DNA of 64,000 nt from CAITWF01 sp038231575 (GCA_038231575.1 JBBRLB010000005.1:1-64000); one strand, 5' to 3'; counted from the first letter of the stretch, positions 32,353 to 41,405 are shown. Numbers and translations: made by a program. Notes: generated by a model from the letters alone, not told the origin.

Positions 32353-34245
32353 ATGTCCGTCCCTTCGCTCCAGCCGGCCCGCCCGACCACGCTGCGCCTG
32401 GCCTTCGCGCCGGACGCACCGTCCGCCCGAGCGGTCGCCGAGGCGATCCGCACTTTTCTCGCCGAGCAGGGCGTGCCGGAAAAAGAACTTTTTTCCTACG
32501 AACTGTGCATCGCCGAAGCCAGCAACAACGCGATCAAATACGCGGTCGGACCCGCCCGCGAACTCCAACCTGTCGCCGAGGCGCTCTTCACGCCCGATCG
32601 GATTGAATTGCGGATGACCGATCACACGCCGGGCTTCGTGCTGCAGGAAAAAGTCCCGCAGCCTTCCGTGCTGGGCGACAGCGGCCGGGGCCTTTTCCTG
32701 ATCCAGTCCGTGATGGACGAAGTGCGCTACCTCCGCGGCGCCAAGGAAAACATCTTGATTATGCGCAAGCGGCGCCGCGCCCACCAGCCGCCGTCCGCGG
32801 CTCGCAAGTCGGATTCCGCGAGCGGCCTCTCGCTCGAGGAGAGCCACCGCCAGTTGACCGAATCCAAAAGCGCCCACGCCAGCATGGCGGGCGAGCTTTC
32901 GTTCCGCTCCGAAACGCTCTCCGCGATTTTTCGCTGCTGCGCTGAGCTCGGCCGCAGCGACGACGTTGCGGAAGGTTTTGGCAAGCGCCTCCTCGTCGAT
33001 CTGTTTCATCTCACCACCGCGGACTGGTGCGTGCTGCGCCTGCTCTCCCCGGACAATCGGACGCTGGCGGTCGCCGCCGCTTCCGACGCCGAGCTGGCCT
33101 CCGAAGCGATCCAGCTCCCGCTCGCCGGCGAAACGCCCGACGGCATCGAGGCGACCGTCGCGGCCAGCCTGACCGCCGCGCGCTTCGATCTGCGCGAGGA
33201 CTCTGATCGCGCCGAACCGCTGCGCGCCGTCGGTCCCGAAGCCACGGGTCTCGTCTGTCCGCTCGTTTTTGGCGGCAAACTCGTCGGCACCATCGCGGTC
33301 GGACGCCGCGGCGGGGATTTTCCACTCGGCAAACTCCAGGACGAGGTCGTGCACGTGTTTGCCGAACTCCTGGCGACCCAGACGGTCAATCTCCGCCATC
33401 ACAAGGACGAGGTGCGCCGCAAAGTCGTCGCGCGCGAACTCGAAATCGCCCAGGAAATCCAACAGCTCCTCCTGCCGCGCACCCTCCCGCAACTCGAAGG
33501 CTTCGGCCTCGCGGGCGGCTGGCAGAGCGCGGATGAAGTGGGCGGCGACTTCTATGATGCGCTCGCGGTGGGCGAGCAGTCCCTTTTTCTCATGGTGGCC
33601 GACGTCATGGGCAAGGGCGTGCCGGCCGCGTTGTTCGCCGCGACCATGCGCGGCCTCTTGCGCGGTCTCGCCGCCCGTAGCGACGATCCCGCCGAGATTC
33701 TCAGCGGCTTGAACCGCCTCCTCTATCCCGAGTTGTCGGCGGTCAACATGTTCATCACCGCGCAGGTCGTGCACGTGGATTTGGCGACGCGGAAAATCAC
33801 GGCGGCGAGCGCCGGGCATCCCCCGGCCCTCTATGTTCCGCCGGGCCACCATACCGTCGTCCCCTTGCCGACGCACGGGATGCCGATCGGTGTGATGCCG
33901 GACACGGTCTATCGCTCCGTGACCGCCTTCCTCGGCGACCCCACGACGCTGCTGCTCCACACGGACGGCCTCACCGACACGCGCAACGCCGATGGGAGAC
34001 CGTTCGGCCAGAACCGCCTGATGGGCTGGTTGAGCGCCAACGCCATCGCCGGCCACCCCGCGAACGAGCTCCGCGATCGACTCGCCACGGAACTCAACCG
34101 TTTCCGCGGCACCGCCCCGATGGATGACGATCAGGCGTTTCTCCTGCTCACCGAAGCTTCCGGCGGCGCCATCCGCTCCGATGGGAGTCGCGGCCCGCAC
34201 ATCCAATTTCAGCGCGGACAGTTTTTATTTCCCGCCCGAGCGTAG
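32353..34245 (+). CDS. RsbW-like kinase / GAF / PP2C phosphatase fusion
   Basis: 630 residues. Residues about 12-138 form an RsbW/SpoIIAB-type HATPase (N-box ELCIAEASNNAIKYAV at 50-65; D90 in RMTDHTPGF; GDSGRGLFLIQSVMDEV at 108-124). Residues about 185-345 form a GAF sensor domain (FHLTTADWCVLRLLSPDNRT; GLVCPLVFGGKLVGTIAV). Residues about 355-615 form a SpoIIE/RsbU PP2C phosphatase with metal-binding aspartates in ADEVGGDFYDAL (391-402), VADVMGKGVPAALFA (413-427) and MDDDQAFLLL. One polypeptide thus carries both the kinase and the phosphatase for STAS targets, with a sensor between. The likely substrates are the adjacent STAS protein and the STAS domain fused to the glycosyltransferase at 19435-20667. 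The frame is open upstream, but 32353 fits the gene order. Confidence 0.92.
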   Translation: MSVPSLQPARPTTLRLAFAPDAPSARAVAEAIRTFLAEQGVPEKELFSYELCIAEASNNAIKYAVGPARELQPVAEALFTPDRIELRMTDHTPGFVLQEKVPQPSVLGDSGRGLFLIQSVMDEVRYLRGAKENILIMRKRRRAHQPPSAARKSDSASGLSLEESHRQLTESKSAHASMAGELSFRSETLSAIFRCCAELGRSDDVAEGFGKRLLVDLFHLTTADWCVLRLLSPDNRTLAVAAASDAELASEAIQLPLAGETPDGIEATVAASLTAARFDLREDSDRAEPLRAVGPEATGLVCPLVFGGKLVGTIAVGRRGGDFPLGKLQDEVVHVFAELLATQTVNLRHHKDEVRRKVVARELEIAQEIQQLLLPRTLPQLEGFGLAGGWQSADEVGGDFYDALAVGEQSLFLMVADVMGKGVPAALFAATMRGLLRGLAARSDDPAEILSGLNRLLYPELSAVNMFITAQVVHVDLATRKITAASAGHPPALYVPPGHHTVVPLPTHGMPIGVMPDTVYRSVTAFLGDPTTLLLHTDGLTDTRNADGRPFGQNRLMGWLSANAIAGHPANELRDRLATELNRFRGTAPMDDDQAFLLLTEASGGAIRSDGSRGPHIQFQRGQFLFPARA

Positions 34246-34253
34246 TTCCGCCG

Positions 34254-35462
34254 ATGAAACCCTTCCTCCCGCTCTTCGTGTTCGTCGACGCCTGCGGCTG
34301 GGAAATCATCAAGGACCACCCCTTCGCAAAGACGCTCGCACCGCATCGCCGCAAGCTCACCTCTGTCTTCGGCTTCAGCTCGGCGTGCATTCCCTCGATC
34401 CTCTCGGGCCGCTGGCCGGTGTCGCACCGCAACTGGTGCTACTTCGTCTATGACCCCATCAATTCGCCGTTCCGCTTCCTGCGTCACCTGCGCTGGCTGC
34501 CGCGGGCGCTGACCAGCCGGCGTTTTTTCCGGCACCGGCTGTCGAAGCTGCTCAAGGTCCATCTCAAATTCCGCGGCTACTTCGATCTCTATAACATTCC
34601 GTTCGAGTTTATTTCGCTCTTCGATTTCTCGGAAAAGAAGAACCCGCTCCAGCCCGGCGGCCTCAACGTCGGCCCCAACATTTTCGATCATCTGCAGGAC
34701 CGCGGCATCCCCTACCATGTCAGCGACCCCACCCGCACGGAGCGCCAGAATCTCGACGCGCTCCTGACCGACCTCGATCGGGAATCAATCGATTTGGCGT
34801 GGCTTTACTGGCCCGACCTCGACGGCGTGCTCCATCGGGTCGGCAACCAATCACCCGAGGTCCCCGCCAAGCTGAACGCCTACGAACCGTGGCTCGCCGA
34901 GCTCATGACCAAGGCGCTCCAGCACTACGAAAAGGTGTCACTCACGATCTTCAGCGATCATGGGATGGCGAACTGCGACGTGCTGCTCGACCTGCGCGCG
35001 AAAATCGAACCACTCGGTCTGAAGATGGGCGTGGACTTCGCCGTCGTCTACGATTCCACGATGGGCCGCTTCTGGTTTTTCAACGAGCGCGCCCGCACGC
35101 TCGTCACCGACCGCCTGCGCAAAATCCCCGGCGGCCGGATCCTCCCCGATGCCGAACTCGAAAAACTCGGCGCGCTTTTCCCCGACCGTTATTTCGGCGA
35201 ACTGATTTTTCTCACCGACGAAGGCGTGCTCATCGTGCCAAGCCACATGGGCGAGCGTCCCATCCGCGCGATGCACGGCTATCACCCGGACGCGCCGCAC
35301 AGCTACGCGAGCCTGCTGACGAATTATTCCGACGTGCCGGCAAACATCACCGCGATCCCACACGTTTACGAGTTGATGACCACGCAGTCCGAGCGGGCCT
35401 TTAAGATCAATCACACCCCGGCTCCTGCGCTGAACGCCCAGGAAAGCCGCGCGATGGACTGA
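34254..35462 (+). CDS. Alkaline-phosphatase-superfamily protein (type I phosphodiesterase-like)
   Basis: 402 residues. The opening LPLFVFVDACGWEIIKDHPF provides the first metal-binding aspartate. The nucleophile position lies in VFGFSSACIPSILSGRWP, where S or T follows the FGFSS turn. LYWPDLDGVLHRVG, TIFSDHGMANCD and the C-terminal GYHPDAPHSYASLL hold the remaining metal ligands, as in nucleotide pyrophosphatase/phosphodiesterase and phosphopentomutase relatives. No signal peptide is visible, so it would be cytoplasmic. Being last in the exopolysaccharide run, it might modify or recycle phosphorylated glycans or lipid intermediates; this is inference. Confidence 0.82.
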   Translation: MKPFLPLFVFVDACGWEIIKDHPFAKTLAPHRRKLTSVFGFSSACIPSILSGRWPVSHRNWCYFVYDPINSPFRFLRHLRWLPRALTSRRFFRHRLSKLLKVHLKFRGYFDLYNIPFEFISLFDFSEKKNPLQPGGLNVGPNIFDHLQDRGIPYHVSDPTRTERQNLDALLTDLDRESIDLAWLYWPDLDGVLHRVGNQSPEVPAKLNAYEPWLAELMTKALQHYEKVSLTIFSDHGMANCDVLLDLRAKIEPLGLKMGVDFAVVYDSTMGRFWFFNERARTLVTDRLRKIPGGRILPDAELEKLGALFPDRYFGELIFLTDEGVLIVPSHMGERPIRAMHGYHPDAPHSYASLLTNYSDVPANITAIPHVYELMTTQSERAFKINHTPAPALNAQESRAMD

Positions 35463-35520
35463 GCGCTTCCCGGGCGCCGGTCGCGCCGGGCAGCAAGCGC
35501 CCCCGGCCGGCCCGGCGCGT

Positions 35521-37593
35521 TCACGCGCCCTGCGTTAATTCCGCGATCACGCTGCGCAGCGCGGCGATGTCGATTGGCTTGGTGAGGTGGCGGGAAAATC
35601 CTGCCGCAGCGCTTTGCGCGCGATCCGAGTCCATCCCAAAGCCGCTGAGGGCGACCCCGCGCAAGCCATATTCGGTCGAAAGTTCCCGCATGAGCTCCAG
35701 CCCGCTGCCGTCGGGCAGCCCCAAATCGCTGACGACGAGATCGAAGCGCGCGATCCGCATTTCCTTCTCCGCCGTCCGCCGCGCGGCGGCGATGGAGCCG
35801 GCGTGAATGACGTCATGCCCGGAGCGACGGAGCAGCCGCGCGATGATCTCGGCGGTGTCGGCGTGATCCTCCACGAGGAGGATGCGCAGTGGCCGCGCCA
35901 TCACTATCGGTTTCTGATCCGCTGCGACCGGGAGCGTGACCGCGGGCGCGCTGACCGTCGCCATTTCCTCGCCGCTTTCGCAGGGGAGCGCGACGGTGAA
36001 CACGCTGCCGCGGCCGGGACCGTCGCTCACCGCCGCAATGACGCCATGATGGGAATCGATGATCGCTTTCGCGATGGCGAGCCCGAGGCCGAGACCGCCG
36101 AACTGCTGCGTAATTTTGCGCCCGCCCTGCTCGAAGGCATCGAACACCTCGCGCAGTTGGCCGGCCGGGATGCCGAGGCCCGTGTCTTCCACCCTCACGA
36201 TCAGCTCGGCCTTCCCGGCGGTCGTGGTGGTGCGCGAGCGCACCGTGATCGTTCCGCCAGCCGGCGTGAACTTGATCGAATTCTTCAACAGGTTCCACAG
36301 CACCTGGGTCATGCGCGCCCGGTCGGCCAGAATCGTCTGTCGCGGCACCGCGAGGTCGCGGACCAGCGTCAGCTGCTTGGCGTGAAGATCGGGCAGGCAG
36401 GTGGCGATGGCGTCTTCGATGATCTGGCTGATGGCGACGCGCTCGCAGTGCAGCTCGAGCTTGCCCCGCGTGATCCGGGTGAGGTCCAGCAGATCGTCGA
36501 TCAAACGCGTTTCCAATTCGACGTTGCGGCGCACCGTCTCGAGGTCGGCGGCGAGCGCCGCGGACAGCGCATTATCTTCCGCCACGCTCGAAAGAATCGC
36601 GAGCACGGGCGTCAACGGCGTGCGCAGTTCATGGCTGAGCGCCGCGAGAAAATCATCCTTGGTCTTGTTCGCCAACTCGGCGGCCGCCCGCGCCTGCTGC
36701 ACCACGCGATCCGCCGCCCGCCGCACCGTGACGTCGTGGAAGACCATCACGGCGCCCGTGATTTTCCCGGCCGCATCCTTAATCGGGGCGGCGCTGTCCT
36801 CGATCGCCACTTCCGATCCATCCCGGGCCAGCAACGCGGTATGATCGGCGAGTCCGACGATGCTTCCTTCCCGCAACACCCGGCGGATGGGATTGGGCAC
36901 GGGCTGCCGGCTCGTCTCGTTGACGATGTTGAACACGGTTTCGAGTGGCTGGCCCCGCGCCTCGACCGCCGTCCACCCCGTCATCTTTTGCGCAATCGGA
37001 TTGATGAACGTCACGCGAGCCTCGGTATCGGTCGTGATGACCGAGTCGCCAATGCTGGAGAGCGTCACCTTGAACCACTCTTGCTGCAACCGCAGCTCCT
37101 GCTCGGTCCGCCGGCGTTCCGTGACGTCGCGAAAGCTCCAGACGCGCCCCACCGCGCGCCCCTCCACGCGTTGAATTCGCGAGTAGCGCTCGAAGACGCG
37201 CCCGTCCTTGCACACCAGGGTGTGAAAACTTTCCGAGGGGGCGGAAAAAGCGATCTCCCCCAATGTCGCCGTGAACCGCACCGGGTCCGCGAGTTGTTGG
37301 GCGATGAACGCCAGCACCTGCTGGTGCGCGCGTGCCGCCACGATCGCCGACGGCAGCCGCCAGATTTCCGTAAAGTTGGCGTTGAAGTCCGTCACCTCAC
37401 CCCGCTCGTTCGTCACCAGAATTCCATCGGTGGTGGCTTCCAGCGTGGCCCGCATCATGGCCAGCGATTCCGCCAGCGCCTCCGATTTGCGCCGCAGCGC
37501 GTCCTCCGCGCGCCGCCGCGTGAGCAGGACGCTGTTGGCGTTCTGCAGCGCCGCCGACCGCAGCAGCTTCTCTTCGTCTTCCGGAGTGGCCAT
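35521..37593 (-). CDS. Hybrid histidine kinase: PAS-PAS-HisKA-HATPase-receiver
   Basis: 690 residues from the ATG at 37593. A coiled coil is followed by PAS 1 (about 50-160, ATTDGILVTNERGEVTDFNA), then PAS 2 (about 172-292, SIGDSVITTDTEARVTFINP). HisKA has H321 in DDFLAALSHELRTPLTPVLA. The HATPase shows VLWNLLKNSIKFTPAGG, VEDTGLGIP and FGGLGLGLAIAKAIIDSHHG. The receiver (about 573-685) shows ILLVEDHADTAEIIARLLRR and VVSDLGLPDGSG. It has no membrane segments. Such CckA-like hybrids usually pass phosphate to a separate phosphotransfer protein; none is adjacent. The ATG overlaps the stop of the MetE-like gene upstream (ATGA), so the two are co-translated. Confidence 0.92.
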   Translation of the reverse strand: MATPEDEEKLLRSAALQNANSVLLTRRRAEDALRRKSEALAESLAMMRATLEATTDGILVTNERGEVTDFNANFTEIWRLPSAIVAARAHQQVLAFIAQQLADPVRFTATLGEIAFSAPSESFHTLVCKDGRVFERYSRIQRVEGRAVGRVWSFRDVTERRRTEQELRLQQEWFKVTLSSIGDSVITTDTEARVTFINPIAQKMTGWTAVEARGQPLETVFNIVNETSRQPVPNPIRRVLREGSIVGLADHTALLARDGSEVAIEDSAAPIKDAAGKITGAVMVFHDVTVRRAADRVVQQARAAAELANKTKDDFLAALSHELRTPLTPVLAILSSVAEDNALSAALAADLETVRRNVELETRLIDDLLDLTRITRGKLELHCERVAISQIIEDAIATCLPDLHAKQLTLVRDLAVPRQTILADRARMTQVLWNLLKNSIKFTPAGGTITVRSRTTTTAGKAELIVRVEDTGLGIPAGQLREVFDAFEQGGRKITQQFGGLGLGLAIAKAIIDSHHGVIAAVSDGPGRGSVFTVALPCESGEEMATVSAPAVTLPVAADQKPIVMARPLRILLVEDHADTAEIIARLLRRSGHDVIHAGSIAAARRTAEKEMRIARFDLVVSDLGLPDGSGLELMRELSTEYGLRGVALSGFGMDSDRAQSAAAGFSRHLTKPIDIAALRSVIAELTQGA

Positions 37594-38651
37594 CAACGGC
37601 CTCCGATGATTTCCGCCGCCAGCGCGGTGCCAAGCACGCGCGCACGAATCTTCGCAAACGCGGTTTCCCGGGTGGTGGACGCGTCATCGCAGAACGGCGC
37701 GAACCCGCAATCGTCCGTCGTGCCGAGTTGCGAGAGGGGGATGTAATTGGCCGCCTGGAGCACGCGATCGCGCACCTCCTCCGGCGTGTCGATCCGCGGA
37801 TCGATCGTTTCCACGACGCCGACAAAAACCCGCTGATCCGGCTTCAGGTAATCCCGGATGATTTTCAACACATGGACCGGGTCTTTTTCGCCGGTGAGGG
37901 CGACATAGAAATTTCCCGCCTTCAATTCAAACAGGCTCGGGAGCAGTTCGGAGTAATCGACGTCGGCGCTGTGCGTCGAATCGCGATCGGCGCCGGGGCA
38001 GGTGTGCACACCGATGCGCTGGCGTTCCTCGGCGGAGAAGCGGGACAGCGCCAGATTGTTCAACTCGATGAAGCTGTTGAGCAGGTTGCCCGTGGGATCG
38101 AGTTTGATGGCGAGCCGGCCTTCCGTGAAGTCGACCTGCACCTTGTGCGCGCCTTTCCTCAGGCAGAGGCGCACCTCGGTTTCGTGCTCGCGCAGCAAAT
38201 CCTCGAGGAAGGTGTCGCGCGAATAGCCGGGAATTCCCTCCGCCGGATACATCAGGCTCAGCGCGGAGGGGGAGATCACCGCCTGCTTGAGCGCGACGCG
38301 CGTATGGCGCTGGGCGAAATCGAGAAACTCACTCGCATACCTCGCATAGCGGAACGGCCCCGCGGTCAGGCGCGGCCAGCGGCGGGTATGACTGACAAAC
38401 GGGAGCTTGAATCCGTCCGGCGCGATGTTCGGAAGTCCATCCACGCAATACGTGCCGAAGTTGTGATATTTTCGCTGCTCACCGTCGGTGATGACCGGCG
38501 AACCCGTCGCCTCGAACTGCCGAAGCGTGTCCCGAATCGCTTCCTCGTAGAGCGGAGTCAGGCTCGGGTCGGTGCCCGCGGTTTGGGTGAGTGCCGCGAG
38601 TAATGCAGGCGGACGCGGAATGCTACCGATGGGCTCGGTCGGGATCGTCAT
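37593..38651 (-). CDS. Cobalamin-independent methionine synthase family protein (MetE C-terminal-like)
   Basis: 352 residues matching only the catalytic C-terminal barrel of MetE. MTIPTEPIGSIPRPPALLAA is the family opening and VITDGEQRKYHNF a conserved loop. Candidate zinc ligands are H216 and C218 in GVHTCPG and C315 in TTDDCGFAPF; these correspond to the H-x-C and C ligands of MetE. Stand-alone members are often core methionine synthases or methyltransferases acting on other thiols. Whether it makes methionine from 5-methyltetrahydrofolate or handles another methyl donor cannot be read. It is coupled by overlap to a sensor kinase, which is odd for a metabolic enzyme. Confidence 0.85.
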   Translation of the reverse strand: MTIPTEPIGSIPRPPALLAALTQTAGTDPSLTPLYEEAIRDTLRQFEATGSPVITDGEQRKYHNFGTYCVDGLPNIAPDGFKLPFVSHTRRWPRLTAGPFRYARYASEFLDFAQRHTRVALKQAVISPSALSLMYPAEGIPGYSRDTFLEDLLREHETEVRLCLRKGAHKVQVDFTEGRLAIKLDPTGNLLNSFIELNNLALSRFSAEERQRIGVHTCPGADRDSTHSADVDYSELLPSLFELKAGNFYVALTGEKDPVHVLKIIRDYLKPDQRVFVGVVETIDPRIDTPEEVRDRVLQAANYIPLSQLGTTDDCGFAPFCDDASTTRETAFAKIRARVLGTALAAEIIGGR

Positions 38652-39054
38652 GGTAGCTGGGAGATAGGGGGAGAACCCGCACTAACGGTGAAGCGCAGAC
38701 GGATTCAACCCGGCCACGCAAGGAACTGGAACCACTCTTAGTCAGGCGGGCGGCCGGTTGGTTCGCGGGCCGATGGCATTAATCCGCCGGCGCGGCGCAC
38801 GCGGGGACAATCCCACGGCCCGACGGAACGGGCGCACCACCCCGACTACGATGCTAGAGCATGATGCCCCACCCGGGGTATCTCCCCTGCCTTTCTGTCC
38901 AAAACCGTTCTCCTGCTCAGCCCGCTACGCGAGCAGGATCCCCGGGCGTGGCAGCGCCAGGTAGTCGGTGAGGCCATCGAGGTGTTCGCGCTTCGAACGG
39001 ACCGCGTTATTCGCGGAGAGACTCATCGGCTTCGACAAAAATCGTCCCGCCGTC
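38652..39054. other. Intergenic region, about 400 bases
   Basis: No complete gene is supported. At 38925-39026 on the minus strand a 33-codon frame encodes DGLTDYLALPRPGILLA before a stop, loosely like the N-terminus of protoheme IX farnesyltransferase (CyoE/CtaB). It may be a decayed remnant, but nothing downstream continues the match. Near 38662-38680 the minus strand reads GGGTTCTCCCCCTATC, a poor variant of the GG-N6-CCCCAT motif. Confidence 0.4.
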
Positions 39055-39747
39055 TCAGGCGGCGTTCACGACGTGGTTTTCCGGCGTGCGCTGAATGTCC
39101 GTCTGGGAGAGGTTCACGAACACTTTCGATTCCTCGTAGCTGATGCGTTCGACCTTGGTGGCGGCGATGAAGATTTCCTTGCCGGCATACCAGTGGCCGG
39201 CTTCGACCACGAGGCCGCGAATCGCCCAGCTCCGGGCATCCACCAAGAAACTGCTCACGGTGCCGATCTCGCCATCCGTCGCCTGGATCGCATAGCCGTG
39301 CACGGCATGTGCGCTGCGGAGGTGTTTGTCGTCGCGGTGATGATGCTGTTGCAGCCCCGCCAGTTCGTCTTTCGACGGTGGAATGATCGTGGGAAAGCCA
39401 CCGAGACCCCACATGCCGCCGCCATCCCAGTAAACCGGCCAGCCGTAGTAGCGATAGTAGTCGACCTCGTATTGCCGGGACACCGGCTTGTGCGACTCGA
39501 TCGACGGGCTGTTTTCGATCTGCTGTTTGTGCAGCTTCACATGGAGGGTCTTTTCCGACTGCTCCCACGTGCCGAACGCGTGCGGCGAAATCAGCACCAG
39601 CCGGCCCGTTAGCCATGAGCCCGTGTCGGCCACGAGGTAGCGAATCACCCACGTTTTATCGTCGAAATAAAAATCGTTCACATGGCCGAGCACGCCGTCC
39701 GCGGCCGCGAGTTTGTTACCGTAGAGTTCCTTGATGTTATGGAGCAT
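39055..39747 (-). CDS. PRC-barrel domain protein (two barrels)
   Basis: 230 residues. The first PRC barrel opens MLHNIKELYGNKLAAADGVL and continues VNDFYFDDKTWVIRYLVADT. A tyrosine/glycine-rich linker (YYRYYGWPVYWDGGGMWGLG) follows. The second barrel is about residues 155-225 (YAIQATDGEIGTVSSFLVDA, WAIRGLVVEAGHWYAGKEIF). Such proteins are common in stress and envelope gene neighbourhoods, where the barrel binds partner proteins or RNA; no enzymatic motif is seen. The start at 39747 matches the family N-terminus; the longer frame adds 61 basic, unconserved residues. Confidence 0.88.
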   Translation of the reverse strand: MLHNIKELYGNKLAAADGVLGHVNDFYFDDKTWVIRYLVADTGSWLTGRLVLISPHAFGTWEQSEKTLHVKLHKQQIENSPSIESHKPVSRQYEVDYYRYYGWPVYWDGGGMWGLGGFPTIIPPSKDELAGLQQHHHRDDKHLRSAHAVHGYAIQATDGEIGTVSSFLVDARSWAIRGLVVEAGHWYAGKEIFIAATKVERISYEESKVFVNLSQTDIQRTPENHVVNAA

Positions 39748-39833
39748 AAATAATTTTGGTGCCGCTTGGCCGGCCGGCCCGCGTCGACGCCGCGTCGCTT
39801 CGTCGCGTTTCGCCGGCGCCCGGGCGGTCCGAA

Positions 39834-40340
39834 TCAAATTTTCGAAAATCTCTCCCCGAGTTTTCCGATGCTGTTCGTGGGCAATTGGCGGCCCGTGCGA
39901 TCCACCTGCGGGACTTCGCAGGTCACCCAATAGTCGTGCAGCACTTTCAACTGCTGGCAGAGTCCCGCGAGTGAGTTGGGCTTCACGTGATACGAGGTGG
40001 CCCCGAGCAGGTAGGCCCGTTTGATGTCATCCAAATCGCGGGAGGCCGTCAAAACCACGGTGGGAGTGACCGCGCACTCCGGGTGGCTCCGGAGATGTTC
40101 CAGCACGGCGAAACCGTCGATGCCCGGCATTTTCAAATCCGTGGTGATGAACGTGGGATATTCAAACACCGTGCGATCGGAATATTTTCCCTCGCCCATC
40201 ATGTAGGCGATGGCCTCCGCCCCGCCGTTGAGCGTGTGAATCGGCTCTTTCACCCCGATCGACCGAAAGGCTTTCTCGATCAGGATCAAATCGTTCGGGT
40301 CATCATCGATGACCACGATGGTGGAATGATAGTTTTTCAT
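39834..40340 (-). CDS. Single-domain response regulator, Rcp1-like
   Basis: 168 residues: receiver with acidic pocket VVIDDDPND, phospho-acceptor D68 in FITTDLKMPGIDGFAVLEHL, threonine in VVLTASRDLDD and lysine in SYHVKPNSLAGL. No output domain. It lies 47 bases downstream of the kinase gene 40388-41380, its likely partner. It is the same length as, and clearly related to, the receiver at 13766-14272, pointing to a duplicated kinase-receiver module. Confidence 0.9.
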   Translation of the reverse strand: MKNYHSTIVVIDDDPNDLILIEKAFRSIGVKEPIHTLNGGAEAIAYMMGEGKYSDRTVFEYPTFITTDLKMPGIDGFAVLEHLRSHPECAVTPTVVLTASRDLDDIKRAYLLGATSYHVKPNSLAGLCQQLKVLHDYWVTCEVPQVDRTGRQLPTNSIGKLGERFSKI

Positions 40341-40387
40341 GGCGGAAAAGGGTCGAGGGCGAGTGTGCGGCGGAAGGCGGCCGGAAA

Positions 40388-41380
40388 CTATGGGGTGTTG
40401 TCCGCGGCGTTCGGCGCCGGTGGCCGGGTCGAGGTGCGCGCGCGGCCGGTGATTTCCGGCGGGGCCTTGGCCAACTCGATCCAGAAGCGACTGCCACGGC
40501 CAGGCGTCGATTCCACGCCGACCCGCCCGCCCATGCGCTCGATGCCTTTCTGCACAATGGCGAGGCCGATGCCCGTGCCCGGATATTTCTCCCCATGGAG
40601 GCGGGTGAACAACCCGAAGATCTGTTGGTGGTGTTCGGCGGCGATGCCCAGGCCGTTGTCTTCGACCCACACGCGAACCACCCCGGCTCGCTCCTCGGTG
40701 CGCAACCCGACGATCGGCGGCACGCCCGGTCGGGAAAATTTCAGGCCGTTGCTCACGAGATTAAACAGCACTTGGGCCAGCATCGACTCGTGCGCCCGCA
40801 CCGCCGGCCACGGGCCGGGGCACTCGAGGCGCCCGTGACTCTCCTCCAGCTCTTTTTGCAACCGCGTCTGCAGTGACTCCACAATCGCACTGAGACTGGC
40901 GGTGGACATTTCCACCGCCTGCTGGCTGATGCGACTGAAGGCCAGCAGGTCGCTCAAGAGGGCATCCATGAACTGGGCCGAGCGATTGATGCGGTCCGCG
41001 TAGTCCCGGCCCGTGGCGCTCAGCGTGCTCTCCGTGTCCTCCGTCAGCAACGTGGCAAAGCCCTGCATGGATCGCAGTGGCGCCCGCAAGTCGTGCGCGA
41101 CGGAATAAACAAACGCTTCCAACTGCCGGTTGGTCGCGATCAGTTCTGCCGTGCGCACGGCGACAACGCGTTCGAGTTTTACCGCCCGTTCATCCAATTG
41201 CGCCTGCGCCAGCCGCAGCTCGTCCTCGGTTTCCTCGTGCGCCCTGATCTCCGCCTGCAGCCGGGCATTGGCCAAGGCCGCGGCCGCGGTGAGTTCATGG
41301 TCCCGCCTCGCCGCGAGCATGCGTGCCTCGTTCAGCGCGATCGTCTGCTCGTAGGGCTTCATCAGGTTGGTCATCTCCAC
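40388..41380 (-). CDS. Sensor histidine kinase without a recognisable sensor domain
   Basis: 330 residues. The N-terminal 80 residues are a charged coiled coil (LQAEIRAHEETEDELRLAQA). HisKA follows with H96 in VYSVAHDLRAPLRSMQGFAT, then the HATPase with VLFNLVSNGLKFSRPG, VEDNGLGIAAEHHQQIFGLF and GTGIGLAIVQKGIERMGG. From the histidine on it is close to the kinase at 12579-13769, which instead has a PAS domain. The stimulus may come through a partner. The start at 41380 or the ATG at 41362 are both possible. A GG-N6-CCCCAT-like motif lies 26 bases upstream. Confidence 0.9.
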   Translation of the reverse strand: MEMTNLMKPYEQTIALNEARMLAARRDHELTAAAALANARLQAEIRAHEETEDELRLAQAQLDERAVKLERVVAVRTAELIATNRQLEAFVYSVAHDLRAPLRSMQGFATLLTEDTESTLSATGRDYADRINRSAQFMDALLSDLLAFSRISQQAVEMSTASLSAIVESLQTRLQKELEESHGRLECPGPWPAVRAHESMLAQVLFNLVSNGLKFSRPGVPPIVGLRTEERAGVVRVWVEDNGLGIAAEHHQQIFGLFTRLHGEKYPGTGIGLAIVQKGIERMGGRVGVESTPGRGSRFWIELAKAPPEITGRARTSTRPPAPNAADNTP

Positions 41381-41405
41381 AGTAAGCGGAGGCCTCTCCG
41401 GGTGC

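Noticed and set aside
32308..34206. 632-codon minus-strand open frame
   Set aside because: Antisense to the RsbW-GAF-PP2C gene, whose plus-strand frame holds all catalytic motifs.
35587..37746. 719-codon plus-strand open frame
   Set aside because: Antisense to the PAS-PAS hybrid kinase; translation is low-complexity and matches no family.
38925..39026. Possible CyoE/CtaB N-terminal remnant
   Set aside because: Only about 15 residues look similar and nothing continues past the stop, so I did not list it as a pseudogene.
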